From Megascapheus bottae (lineage: Eukaryota; Chordata; Mammalia; Rodentia; Geomyidae): a stretch of 64,000 bases of DNA. Positions 1 through 10,820 of this stretch are shown piece after piece; position 1 is the stretch's first letter, and every line of letters starts with the position of its first letter. The notes under the pieces are model-generated. The model searched no databases. It saw only the letters and a program-made list of their open reading frames with translations, and was not told the DNA's origin. Made by a program: the position numbers and the translations under genes. The stretch spans positions 7,185,001-7,249,000 of the forward strand of contig JANJXV010000039.1 in NCBI GenBank assembly GCA_024803745.1. Reading direction: 5' to 3'.

Positions 1-74
1 AGTCTTGAGCACAAAAGCTCAGGGACAACTGCTAGGCCCTGAATTTAAGCCCTAAGGTAAAAACAACTAACTAG

Positions 75-268
75 AGCCCGGGAGCATAGCCTGGTGGTAG
101 AGCGCTTGCCTAGTATACATGAAGCCCTAGGTTCGATTCCTTGTTACCACATACATAGAAAAAGCCAAAGTGGTGCTGTGGCTCGAGTGATAGAGCTCTA
201 GCCTTGAGAAAGTCCAAGGACAGTGCTCAGGCCCTCAGCTGAAGCCCCAAGACTGGCAAAAAAATAAA
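75..268 (+). mobile_element. ID/tRNA-like dimeric SINE (type A), reference description
   Basis: About 190 bases. The left half is ID-like (TGGCCTAGTGGTAGAGTGC as pol III A box, GGTTCGATTCC as B box). The right half is also tRNA-like (TGGCTCAAGTGGTAGAG as A box, GAGTTCAAGCCC as B box). It ends GACTGGCAAAAA. This resembles the ID-like SINE described for geomyoid rodents. Dozens of copies occur in the window. Confidence 0.85.
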
Positions 269-292
269 AATAAAATAAATAAATACACATAG

Positions 293-505
293 CCAGCTGC
301 CAGTGGCTCACGCCTGCCACACTAGCCACTCAGGAGGCTCAGATTTGAGGACCATAGTTCAAAGCTAGCCCAGACAGACAAGTTGGTGAGACTCATATCT
401 CCAACAAAAAGCTGGAAATGCACTATAACTCAAACTGGTAGAGTATGATGCACAAAAGCTCAAGGACAGTGCCCAGACTTTGAGTTCAACCCCCAACTAT
501 TTCTT
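293..505 (+). mobile_element. 7SL-like/tRNA-like composite SINE (type B), reference description
   Basis: About 220 bases. The left part is 7SL/Alu-like (GTGGCTCACGCCTGTAATCC..GAGGCTGAGATCTGAGGATC). A middle segment (CTCTTATCTCCAATTAACC) follows, and then a right arm shared with type A. Both families carry the same tRNA-like right arm, so they probably arose by exchange of left parts. Confidence 0.85.
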
Positions 506-607
506 GGTTTTGAGATAGGGTGTTGTTTCCAGCCCACATTAGCATCTGGACCACCATCTGCCTATTTTAGGCTTCCCAGCATAACTGATGAGCCCCATAC
601 ACAGTTT

Positions 608-818
608 TTCTTTTCTTTTTTTTTTCCTTTTTTCCAGTCCTGGGCTTGAACTCAGGGCCTGAGCACTGTCCTTGGACTTTCTCAAGGCTAGAGCTCTACC
701 ACTTGAGCCCCAACACCACTTCCAGCTTTTTTCTATGTATGTGGTACCAAGGAATCGAACCCGGATCTTTGTGCATGCTAGGCAAGCACTCTACCACTAG
801 GCCAAACTCCCAGCCCCC
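608..818 (-). mobile_element. Type A SINE, full length
   Basis: Poly-T lead, right arm at 640-720 and ID-like left part at 730-815, complete. Confidence 0.85.
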
Positions 819-1129
819 CATGTCCAGTTTTTCATTGGTATTCAGAATTGTTTTGCCCAGGCTATCCCAGAACCTCAGTGCTCCTGATCTCCAATTCCTG
901 CGTCAACAGGAGTGCAGGTGCAGGGCCACCACACTGGGCAATGTATCAGCAATAGAGTTGTCTTCAGTAGATATCACCAAGATAGCTGCCATGGTTTTCC
1001 CTTCCGCCAGCAGCTGGAAAGTTTCCAGCTCCTCTCCAATGAGGTGACAATAGCACATTGTAGTTTGAATTTGCATTTCCCTGAGGAGTAAAAATCAATC
1101 ACCTCATTTGCATATGAGCCTTTTGCTGT

Positions 1130-1345
1130 AGTGTCCTTTTTGGGGCCTGATCTAGGATTGAACTCAAGGCGTAGGTGCTGTCCCTGCACTTTTTGTGCTC
1201 AAAGCTCTACCGCTTGAGCCACAGCCCCACTTCTGGGAATAAGAGTCTTATGGACTTTGCTGCCCTGGGTGGTTTTGAACCATGATCCTCAGATCTCAGC
1301 CTCCCGAGTAGCTCAGATTACAGATGTGAGCCACTGCTGGCCTAG
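1130..1345 (-). mobile_element. Type B SINE
   Basis: Nearly full length and diverged in the middle segment; a fragment of another copy follows at 1425-1470. Confidence 0.8.
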
Positions 1346-1495
1346 TTATTTTGGGAACAGGGTCTCACTTTCTACCTGGGATATATCTGAGCTGTAATTC
1401 TCCTATTTTTATTTATTTATACCTTTTCCCAGTCCTGGGGCTTGAACTCAAGACCTGAGCTCTGTCCTAGAGCTTTTTAAAAAACAAAATTTGGG

Positions 1496-1882
1496 GGGCT
1501 GGGAGTTTGGCCTAGTGGTAGAGTGCTTGCCTTGCATGCACGAAAACCCCGGTTCAATTCCTCAGTACCACATACATAGAAAAAAGCTGGAAGTGGTGCT
1601 GAGGCTCAAGTGGTAGAGCTCTAACCTTGAGAAAGTCCAAGGACAGTGCTCAGGCGCTGAGCTGAAGCCCAGGACTGGCAATTTTTTTTTTTTTTTGCCA
1701 GTCCTGGGGACTGAACTCAGGGCCTGAGCACTGTCCTTGGACTTTCTCAAGTCTAGACGTCTACCACCTGAGCCTCAGCACCATTTCTGGCTTTTTTCTA
1801 TGTATGTGGTACCAAGAAATCGAACCTGGGTCTTCGTGCATGCTAGGCAAGCACTCTACCACTAGGCTAAACTTCCAGCCCA
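1496..1882. mobile_element. Two type A SINEs tail-to-tail (inverted pair)
   Basis: A plus-strand copy (1496-1680) is joined to a minus-strand copy (1696-1882) through a single T-run, forming a near-palindrome. Confidence 0.85.
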
Positions 1883-1949
1883 ATTTCCAGCTTTTTCTAT
1901 GTATGTGGTTCCAAGAAATTGAACCCAGATCTTTTTTTTGGGGGGGGGG

Positions 1950-2440
1950 ATCATGGGGCTTGAACTTGGCCTGGGCACTGTTTCTGAGCTCTTCAGCTCA
2001 AGTCTACCACCCTACCCCTGGGGCTGAGGGTTGTCTTTGAACTCTTCATCTCTAGGCTACCACCCTACCCTGGAACCAAGCACCACTTCCCATTTTCTAG
2101 AGGTTAATTGGATATAAGAGTCTCAGGTCTGGGGCCGGGAGTTTGGCCTAGCGGTTAAAGTGCTTGCCTAGCATGCATGAAGACCCGGGTTTGATTCCTC
2201 GGTACAACATACATAGAAAAAAAAAAGCCGGAAGTGGTGCTGAGGCTCAAGTGGTAGAGCTCTAGCCTTGAGAAAGTCCAAGGACAGTGCTCAGGCCCTG
2301 AGCTCAAGCCCAGGACTGGCAAAAAAAAAAAAAAAAAGAGTCTCAGGTCCTTTTGTGCCTGGGCTGGCTTTGAACTTTGATCCTCGTATCTCAGCCTCTT
2401 GAGTAGCTAGGGCTTCAGGTGTGAGCTACCACGCCCGGCT
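1950..2440 (-). mobile_element. Type B SINE split by a type A SINE
   Basis: Type B pieces lie at 1950-2129 and 2336-2440. The plus-strand type A copy (2130-2335) between them is flanked by AAGAGTCTCAGGTC at 2116-2129 and 2336-2349. Confidence 0.9.
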
Positions 2441-2504
2441 GAACCCGGATCTTTGTGCATGCTAGGCCAGCACTCTACCACTAGGCCACACCCCTGTTCC
2501 TGTT

Positions 2505-2653
2505 TTTGAGCTTCTTTTGCTCAAGTCCAGCACTTTACCACTTGAGTCACAGCACCACTTCCAGCTTTTGTTCTGTGTGTGACTGAGGAATGGAACCCAG
2601 GGCTTCATGCATGCTAGGCAAGCACTCTACTGCTAAGTCACATTCCTAGCCCT
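2505..2653 (-). mobile_element. Type A SINE, truncated
   Basis: The distal end of the right arm is missing; a further left-part fragment lies at 2442-2500. Confidence 0.75.
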
Positions 2654-2842
2654 AATTTTCCTCTTTTAGAATCCCATCATCAGAGCCTCTATACCTAAGC
2701 CATTAATTGAGAAGGGGTTTTCTGTACATACCAAAACTGGCCTGGAACAAAAATCCCCTGGAACTCACCCTCCTAAGTGGCTAGGATTACAGCTCTGAGC
2801 CAGGCCAGGTAAGTATTTTTAATTACATTTTTTTTTTAAATG

Positions 2843-3079
2843 AGCCGGGCACTGTGGCTCACGCCTGTAATCCTAGCTACTCAGGATGCTGAGATCTGAG
2901 GATCTCTGTTCAAAGCCAGCTCAGGCACTAAAGTCCAAGAGACTCTTATCTCCAATTAACCATCTGAAAACTGCAACTGGTGTTGTGGCTCAAGGGGTAG
3001 GACAGTAGCATTGTGCGGAAGAGCTCAGGGACAGCACCTAGGCCCAGAGTTCAAGTCCCACAACTGACCAAAAAAAAAG
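2843..3079 (+). mobile_element. Type B SINE with A-tail
   Basis: Full length; an older minus-strand fragment of the same family follows at 3083-3172. Confidence 0.85.
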
Positions 3080-3231
3080 TCTCAAGGCTTTTCCTGACTA
3101 GACTGGCCTTGAATTCTGAATCTCAGGTCTCATCCTCCCATGGAGCTAGGATTCAGGGTATGAACCTCCAGCACAGGATGAGGACATACTTTATTCCTAT
3201 GGCCTTGAACCCAAACTCATCTATCTATTTA

Positions 3232-3561
3232 TTTTGCCAGTCCTGGGCCTTGAATTCAGGGCCTTGGGCTTTCCTCAAGGCTAGCACTCTACCACTTGAG
3301 CCACAGAGAGCCCGAGACCAAACACTGACCCGAACCTTACGGATCTCGTGGTCAAGTGGACTTGGGAGCCCGAGCATATGCCCGAATAAAATCCTCTTGC
3401 CTATTGCATCCAGTGGTCCGTGTGCGCGTCCTTGGGTGCGGGTCTCCGCGGGTCTTTCAGCACCATTTCCAGCATTTTCTATGTATGTGGTATCGAGGAA
3501 TCGAACCCGGGTCTTCATGCATGCTAGGCAAGCACTCTACCACTAGGCCAAACTTCCGGTC
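3232..3561 (-). mobile_element. Type A SINE interrupted by an LTR fragment
   Basis: Right arm at 3232-3306 and left part at 3460-3561; the intervening bases are the LTR piece listed separately. Confidence 0.8.
3307..3459 (+). mobile_element. LTR 3' fragment (R-U5-like) inside a SINE
   Basis: Contains AATAAA at 3385-3390 followed by CTCTTGCCTATTGCATCC and a U5-like end in GGGTCTTTCA. This arrangement is typical of gammaretrovirus-like LTRs. It interrupts the minus-strand SINE at 3232-3561. The LTR 5' part (U3) is missing and no clear target duplication is visible. Confidence 0.65.
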
Positions 3562-3914
3562 CCTCAGACATATTTTTAAGGAGTCATTCCTTTGTTACAT
3601 TTGTTTCCCATTAGGAATGGAATATTATCTCATTTCAGAAGAATGAGAAGGTAGGCAGAGCCGAGGAGACTTAAAGGCTCAGGGTACTGATGAGGACCTT
3701 AGAGCTTGAATCCTGTTTTGTCTCTTGCCCGAGTGACCTCCCCATCCCCCCCTCCCGCACCCTGGGGTGAACAATGAGGGTGTCAGAATTGACGCCAGGA
3801 GTGCTTGGAAAGGTACAGCATGTGTAAGACAGGGTGTGGCATCAAGAGCTCAGGCCATAATACCTGCAGCTATGCACCAAAGATCTTATGTAATCAGCCT
3901 GGCATGGTGCCTCA

Positions 3915-4110
3915 AGCTTGTCATTTTTAAGCTACGATCAGGGGGTGATCAGGGGGTATGGTGCCTCAAGGCCAGTCCTGATGGGAACATTCTCTCAAGG
4001 CTTATCTCAGCTGCTGGCTAGGATCAACAGTGTTCTCATTATCCCAGCACCAGGAGAGACTCGATGGCTAGATATGGTGGACATGTCTGTCATCGCTAGT
4101 GACTTGGGAA
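3915..4110 (+). repeat. Unrecognised repeat, copy 1
   Basis: Begins AGCTTGTCATTTTTAAG and ends TCGCTAGTGACTTGGGAA. It matches 5019-5188 over most of its length, with an extra 10-bp internal duplication and an insertion near 4070. Confidence 0.7.
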
Positions 4111-4929
4111 CATGCAAATAGGAGGATCACAGTCCAGATCCGCATAAATTGAGACCCTATATGGAAAACAACTATTGCATTAAAAAAAGAGAGAGAGAGA
4201 AGGGCCTGGAGGTATGGCTCAAGTGGTAACAAGCACAAGGCCTTGAGTTCAAACCTGGCACACACACACACACACACAGCTAAGTAATATTACCATAAGA
4301 TGTTTTTTCCATATCCCCTTCCTCCTCAGCAGTTATTGTTTATTCCTATAGCTGCACCCACATGCCCCTCAGTCTCTGTTGTACTAGGGATTTGAACTCG
4401 AGGCTTTTAGAGTTGCATTGACTGGTGCCATACCTCTGAACCACACCTCCAGCCCTGCCTTTTCCTGGTGATTTGTAGAATTGGTGTCTTTGCTTTCTGC
4501 CCATGTTTTCCCCTATCCTGTCATTGCTGAGCTCACAGGCCTATACCATTCTGTCCATCTTCTCTCCATGTTTACAGAGTCTCAAGGAATAGTTCTGCCC
4601 TGGCTGGCCTAGAACTGTGATCCTCTTGTTCTTAGCCTCCTGAGTTGAAAGAATTCCAGGTGTGGCGATGGAGGGGGCACAAACGTGAGACCGGCAGGGG
4701 AAGCAGCCTGGTGTTTGCCGTCATGCATCAGGGACAAGAGAACCACCGTGACAAAGGGGCGTGCCCAGGGCGCGTGCCACCCGGCCTCAATTGCATCAGG
4801 AAGGGACAGTGACTCAAATGTCTCAACTGCAAGAGATTCGCGGGGTAGCCCCAGTGCCGCTCATCTGTGGTTCCCTGTCGCAGTCACCGGTACAGGCAGC
4901 TGGCCTCTCACCGTGTGTCATGCACCAGA

Positions 4930-5015
4930 AGGGTTCCTCATGACCCCATTTTCCAGATGAAGACACTGAGGCCCAGAGAAGGAAGCTCATTTGCTCAGAC
5001 ATTGCACTTCCAGGA
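4930..5015 (+). mobile_element. MIR SINE fragment
   Basis: CATTTTCCAGATGAAGACAC followed by TGAGGCCCAGAGAAGGAAGC matches the MIR core (ATTTTACAGATGAAGAAACTGAGGC..) at moderate identity. Confidence 0.6.
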
Positions 5016-5018
5016 ACC

Positions 5019-5188
5019 AGCTTGTCATTTTTAAGCCACGATCGATGGGTATGGTGGCTCAAGGGCCAGTCCTGACAGGAACATTCTTTCCAGACTCACC
5101 TCAACTGCTGGCCAGGTACAGCAGTGCTTCATTATTCCAGCACCAGCACGAGCCCGATGGCTCGATGTCATCTCTAGTGACTTAGGAA
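5019..5188 (+). repeat. Unrecognised repeat, copy 2
   Basis: Same order of blocks as 3915-4110 (AGCTTGTCATTTTTAAG, CCAGTCCTGA, GGAACATTCT, CAGCACCAG, CTAGTGACTTAGGAA). Flanks of the two copies are unrelated. Confidence 0.7.
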
Positions 5189-5206
5189 GGCAGCCTATAC
5201 TTTTAT

Positions 5207-5530
5207 TTTTGTCAGTTGTGCGACTTGAACTCTGGGCCTGGGCACTGTCCCTGAGCTCAAGGCAACCACCCTACCCCTTGAGCCACAGCCCCACTTCCCA
5301 TTTTCTAGTGCTTAATTGGAGATAAAGAGACTCAGGTTCTTTAGTGCCCGGCTGGCTTTGAACCTTGATCCTCAAATCTCAGCCTCCTGAGTAGCTAGGA
5401 TTACCGGTGTGAGCCACTGCTCCCAGCTTTAGGCTTTTTCTATGTATATGGTACCAAGGAATCAATCCCTGGTCCTGATCTTTGAACATGCTAGGCAAGC
5501 ACTCTACCATTAGGCCGAACTCCCGGTCCC
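5207..5530 (-). mobile_element. Type B SINE followed by a type A left half
   Basis: Type B at 5207-5427 abuts a truncated type A copy at 5430-5530 in the same orientation. Confidence 0.8.
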
Positions 5531-5606
5531 TTCCTGTCTTTTTCTAAAACAGAATTTTAACACTTTATTAGTTAGTCAGTTTATTTTTCTAATATCAAAA
5601 TAAAGA

Positions 5607-5790
5607 GTGCTAGGAGTGTGGTGGCTTAGTGGTAGAGTGCTTGTCTAGCAGGCATGAAGCCTTGGGTTCAATTCCTCAGTACCACAGAAAAAGCCAGTGC
5701 TGTGGCTCAAATGGTACAGTGCTAGCCTTGAACAAAAAGAAGCTCAGTGACCAAGCCCGGGCCCTGAGTTCAAGCCCCAGGACAGGCAAA
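5607..5790 (+). mobile_element. Type A SINE
   Basis: Slightly diverged left part; A-rich tail ends near 5818. Confidence 0.8.
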
Positions 5791-6127
5791 ACATAAGCAA
5801 ATAAAAGAAAAGAAAATTTTATTGTTATTTCAAGATGTTCTATGGAGGGATTATTATTTCATAAGTCAAGTAATAATTACATGACTTCCTTTGGATAATA
5901 TCACCATTTCCTTCACCTTCTTGGCTTTTACTGGTTCACCAGAGATAAGAATCTCAAGAACTTTCCTGTCCAGGCTGACATTGAACTGAGATCCTCAGAT
6001 TACAGGTATGTATCACTACAACTGGCTGCTTCCAAGTTTTGACAATTAAGAATAAACCTGCTCTAAAAAAAAAAGAATATGTTTTTATTTGCTTGCATCC
6101 TTAAATGTTCAGGTGTTTTGTTTTGCT

Positions 6128-6360
6128 TTTCTGGTCCTGGGGCTTGAACTCAGGGCCTGGGCACTGTTCCTGAGACATTCTGTGTTCAAGGCTAGCGCTC
6201 TACCATTTGAGCCACAGTGCCACTTCCGGCTTTTTCCGAGTAGTTTATTGGAGATAAGAGTCTCGGAGACTTTCCTGTCCAGACTGGCTTTGAAGCACCG
6301 TGTTCAGATCTCAGCCTCCTTAGGCAAAAATGACAGCTATGAGCTATCAGAGCCTGGCTG
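6128..6360 (-). mobile_element. Type B SINE
   Basis: Complete and moderately diverged at its 7SL-like end. Confidence 0.8.
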
Positions 6361-6527
6361 TGTTCAATCTTTTAAATATATATATTAATAATCATAATCA
6401 TTGGTTCATATGATAAACAAATGTGCATCTTTGCCACAGACTTACAGTTGTTTTTTCATGTATGAGTGTGTGCATGTATGTATGTGTGTGAGAGTGTGTG
6501 TGTGTGTGTGTGTGCATTCACACATAA

Positions 6528-6752
6528 GACAGTCCTGGGGCTTGAACTCAGAGCCTGGGCACTGTCCCTGAACTTTTTCACTCAAGGCTAGTGCTCTACC
6601 ACTTGAGTCACAACTCCACTTCTGACTTTTTGCTGGTTCATTGGAGATCAAAGTCTCATGGATTTTCCTGCCCAGGCTGGTATTAAACCGCAATCCTCAG
6701 ATCTTAGCTTCTTGAGTAGCTGGGATGCCAGGCATGAGCCACTGACACCTGA
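6528..6752 (-). mobile_element. Type B SINE
   Basis: Preceded by a TG repeat at 6483-6516 that probably derives from its tail. Confidence 0.8.
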
Positions 6753-7439
6753 CTCTCCTTTGACTTTTGATTTGCGTTCTAATAAATATTTGATTATACT
6801 CCTTCTGTCACCCTGAGATGAAATGACGGCTAGGATAACCCACCCACATACAAATGTATGTTGAATCAGGACAATACCCCTCATTGTAATAAAAAGAAAC
6901 TAAGGCAAGTAGGTATGGCATTGGGTCCAGAGCCTAGGGCTTGGTACATGCTGGGTGAGCCTTGAACCCCACCTCCAGATCAGAGGAATCAGAGGAAAGT
7001 CATTTCTAGAAAAAATAAAGCCAAGTCTCAAGCCTCCTTATGCCAGAAGACATTACAATGGGCTTTAGGAATCTGTGCAGCAAGGGGACTGGGGGGAGGA
7101 GGGGCAAGAATCTTTCAGAATGCCAACTGAATTTGCCACAATGGAATCAGACACAGGTGTCATTGTCTTTGTGACTCAGAAACCAAAATGGTGACCACTG
7201 AATAAACTTCCTTTGTTTGACTCAGTAAACAAGTTGTATGTGCCAGAAAGTTACAAACTTTGTTTTTGTGTAAAAGCAAGTTCAGGGCTGGGTTTCAGTA
7301 ATAACAATGGAAGTTCTTGGGGTTGGAGGCATGGCTCAGTTGGTAGAGAGCCAGCCGATGAATGGAAGTGTCAGATACAAAATTAAGAGTCTTGGTCTCA
7401 GACTTTGAAAAATAAAATAAAAATTCCTTTTTATATATG

Positions 7440-7672
7440 TGCCAGGCCTGGGGCTAGAATTCAGAGCCTGAGTGCCTTCCCTGAGTTTGTTCACTCACGA
7501 CTGGTGTTCCACTACTTTGAACCACCGTTTTCCAATTCTGTATTTCTGCTGCCAGTTCACTGGAGATTAGAGTCAGATGGACTTTCTTACTCAAGCTGAC
7601 CTTGAACTGGGATCCTTAGCTCTCAGCCTCCTGAGTAGCTAGGATGACAGGTATGAGACTCTGGTGCCAGAT
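7440..7672 (-). mobile_element. Type B SINE, diverged
   Basis: Older copy with many substitutions, recognisable from the 7SL-like segment at 7620-7665. Confidence 0.7.
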
Positions 7673-7827
7673 CTTGGTCAGACGTTTGTGATAGACATCA
7701 AGAAAGCTTAGAGAAGCCACCAGAAGCTGTCACTGGTGGCTGGCACCCTGCAGGAGCAAGGTCAGGAGAATCAAGGACACTGGCATAAAACAATGACAGC
7801 AGAGATGAACAGACAAGAAATTTGGCT

Positions 7828-8272
7828 GGAGCCTGGAGTGTGGCTTAGTGGTAGAGTGCTTGCCTAGCATGCATGAAGCCCTGGGTTCCATTCCACAGTA
7901 CCACATAAACAGAAAAAGCTGAAGTGATGCTGTAGCTCAGGTGGTAGAAGCTCTGTGACAGTGCCCCAAGCCCTGAGTTCAAGCTCCAGGATGGGAAAAA
8001 AAAAACAAAGAAAGAAAAAATTTGCTAACAGTGTTGCTGCGGGGCTGAGGGACATTTAAAAAACACTTCTTGGGGCCTGGAGCTTGGCCTAGTGGTAGAG
8101 TGCTTGCCTAACATGTGGAAAGACCCAGGTTCGATTCCTCGGTACCATATACTTAGAAAAAGCCAGAAGTGTGCTGTGGCTCAAATGGTAGAGCTCTCGG
8201 CTTGAGAAAATCCAAGGACAGTGCTTAGACCCTGAGTTCAAGCCCAGGACTGGCAAAAAAAAAAAAAAAAAA
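7828..8272 (+). mobile_element. Two type A SINEs in direct orientation
   Basis: Copies at 7828-7998 and 8072-8262, each with its own A-tail. Confidence 0.85.
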
Positions 8273-8354
8273 AACCAAAAACCTCTTCTTACCCAATTCC
8301 AAATATTCATTCATCAATATCAGCTCCAGAATGTGTCAATTTTGTAGTGTGTTT

Positions 8355-9540
8355 AAGGCCAGGCCCAGAGGTTCACAGCTGTCACCCTAGCTACTTAGGA
8401 GGCAGATATCTGAGGGTCAAGGTTTAAAGCCAGCCCTGGCAAGAAAATCTGTGAGCCTTTTTTTTTTTTTGCCAGTCCTGGGGCTTGAACTCAGGGCCTG
8501 ATCACAGTCCCTGAGCTTCTTTTTGCTCAAGGCTCTGGCCATCTGTTTTTCTTTTATTTTTTGCCAGTCATGGAGCTTGAACTCTGGGCCTGAGTGCTGT
8601 CCCTGAGCATTTCAGCTCAAGGATACCGCCCTACCCTTGGAGCCACTCTTATCTTGGAGATAAGAGTCTCACAGACTTTAGTGCCCAGGACTGGCTTTGA
8701 ACTGCGATCCTCAAATCTCAGCCTCCTGAGTAGCTAGGATGATAGGCGGGAGCCACTGTGCCCTGCCTCTGTTTTTCTTAACTGGAGAATATGTTTGTCT
8801 ATTTGCTACTACTATAAGGAAATACTGGAGGCTAATTTGATAAAGGTAAGTCGTTTAATTTGGCTCACAATTCCTGGAAGTCTAAGATTAGGCCAAGGGC
8901 ACATCTGGTGTTGCTTTGCTGGCATCATCTCAAGTTGGCAGATGGCGCATCAAGAGACAGGCAGTGCAGCTGTGTTTGGGTGTCTTCTCTCCAATTGTTT
9001 CATACAGGTAACAATTTTATCACAGGGAATCTATTCAGACAGGCTTTCTTATTCCTTGTCACCTCTAAACCCTAAGAGAATAGGATTCCCCCTTCTCGCC
9101 CCCCTCCCCCCGCATTTGGTCAGTTGTGGCTTGAACTCAGAGCCTGGGTGCTATTCCTGAGCTCTTTTTCTTTTCTTTTTTGCTGGTCATGGGGCTTGAA
9201 CTCTGCCTGGGCCCTCTATCTGAGCTCTTCAGCTCAAGGCTACCACCCTACCCTTGAACCTAGCCCCACTTCCAGTTTTCTAAAGGTTAATTGGAGATAA
9301 GAGTCTCAGGTCCTTTTGTGCCTGGGCTGGCTTTGAACCTTGATCTTCATAGCTCAGCCTCCTGAGTAGCTAGGATTACAGGCGTGAGCCACCGCACTAG
9401 GGCACCCCTTCCAGTTTTTAGGTGCTTAATTGGAGATGAGTCTCATAGACTTTCCTGCCCAGGCTTCAAACCACGATCCTCAGATCTCAGCCTCCTGAGT
9501 AGCTAGGATGATAGATATAAACCACCATTGCCCAGATGAT
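8355..9540. mobile_element. Cluster of type B SINE copies
   Basis: Plus-strand left part at 8355-8460; minus-strand copies at 8465-8535 (partial), 8540-8768, 9110-9170 (partial), 9180-9402 and 9410-9540 (partial). The MaLR-like LTR lies between. Confidence 0.75.
8796..9020 (-). mobile_element. Old MaLR-type LTR fragment
   Basis: The stretch beginning near TATAAGGAAATACTGGAGGC and including GTTTAATTTGGCTCACAATTCC resembles the reverse complement of the 3' part of MLT1/MST-type mammalian LTRs. It is diverged and truncated. Assignment is from memory of the consensus. Confidence 0.5.
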
Positions 9541-9597
9541 TTCTTTCTCTTAATATCTCACAAAGGATGATTAGCCATCAAAATGTTAAACCATGGT

Positions 9598-9780
9598 CGG
9601 GAGTTTGGCCTAGTGGTAGAATGCTTGTCTAGCATGTCTGAAGACCTGGGTTGGATTCCTTGGCATCACATAGAGAAAAAGCCAGAAGTGGTACTATGGC
9701 CCAAGGGGTAGAGCTTTAGCCTTAAGAAATCCCAAGGATAATTCTCAGACCCTGAGTTCAAGCCCTAGGATTGCCAAAGA
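9598..9780 (+). mobile_element. Type A SINE
   Basis: Full length and diverged; tail is (AAAAC)n. Confidence 0.8.
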
Positions 9781-10119
9781 ACAAAACAAAACAAAACAAA
9801 AATGTTGTTAAAACGAAAGTCATGGGAGAATCCACCCAGCTATCCATCAATGACTGTGTTTCATCTTTTGCCCTAATTCCTTGTCTATTTAAATCTAAAG
9901 TTTGTGTCTGTACCCCGAAGATGGCTGAAGATGTACTGAAATGCTGTCTTCCCATGCCATGTAAGAAATCTTTCTCTGCCCTTCATCAATGCTGTTTTTA
10001 TTTGCATCTTGGCAAGTGCTACATCTGCCATATGGAAAGCCCAGGAATCTGGATCTGGGATCTAAAATTCTAGTTCTGTTTCTAGCACTCAGGAGGTTAA
10101 GGAAGAAAGATCGCTGAGC

Positions 10120-10300
10120 CAGCAATCCTCAAGGCTGGAGTTCTCTACCAATTGAGCCACACCTCTGTTTAAGACTTTTTGGTGGTTAATGTAAGAGTCT
10201 CATGGACTTTTCCTGCCGACATTGGTTTAGAATACTGATCCTTAGATTTCAGTCTCCTGAGTAGCAAAAGACTACAGGTGTGAGCTACAGGTGGCCAGCC
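10120..10300 (-). mobile_element. Type B SINE fragment
   Basis: Lacks the start of the right arm; the 7SL-like end is recognisable at 10230-10290. Confidence 0.65.
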
Positions 10301-10725
10301 TGTGATGAAAGTTTAAAAGGGTTAATGGAGGCCTTCCACTGGGATGCCTGATGGAAACAACTGTGGCTTCTGGGCGCCAGGCTTCTTCAAAAGAATGGGT
10401 CGTCTGGTGCAGGCCACCGGTGGTGGACTCACCCTGGATCCTGGACCCTGGATCTCTAGGCAGCTAAGGTCAAGCTGGATGTCCCAAGGCAGACAGAAAG
10501 AGGAGATGGGGTGTGGAGAGGAAAGGAAACAGGAAGAGAGGCTGGACAATAAGGGGGAAGAGTGGGGAGCCCAACAGTGGAGAGGCCAGGGCAGTGAGCA
10601 CCCTAGAAACATGCCAGGGGTCTGCCAGGTATGGACCTGAAGGTAAGCTGGGGTGTACCCCTGAGGACAGACCAGTGACGGAGAGGTATGGAGACAGCTG
10701 ACAGCTTCAGGGATCCAAAAGAGCG

Positions 10726-10820
10726 TTGAGACTGAGCCAGTTGCCTCCCTTCCCGGAGCTGCTCCTGGGGATCCCGAGCCACGTGCCCCCCCAAACCCTG
10801 ATGGCCCGGGACCCCATCGC
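10726..10820 (+). pseudogene. F-box exon relic (FBXO27/FBXO17-like)
   Basis: The frame starting at 10726 reads RLSQLPP-F-PELLLGIPSHVPPQTLMARD. This aligns with the F-box start of the FBXO27/FBXO17 subfamily (LSQLPPELLLxxLSHVPPRTLxxR). Similarity stops after about 30 residues: the expected CRxVCRxWRxLVDG core is absent and the frame runs into GC-rich repeats. There is an extra Phe-Pro pair, and the expected hydrophobic Leu is replaced by Pro. I read it as a decayed exon, not a working gene. The match was made from memory of the family. Confidence 0.5.

Noticed and set aside
9880..10080. Possible exon around ATGGCTGAAGATGTACTG
   Set aside because: Short frame without splice context or recognised similarity; may be an old repeat fragment.
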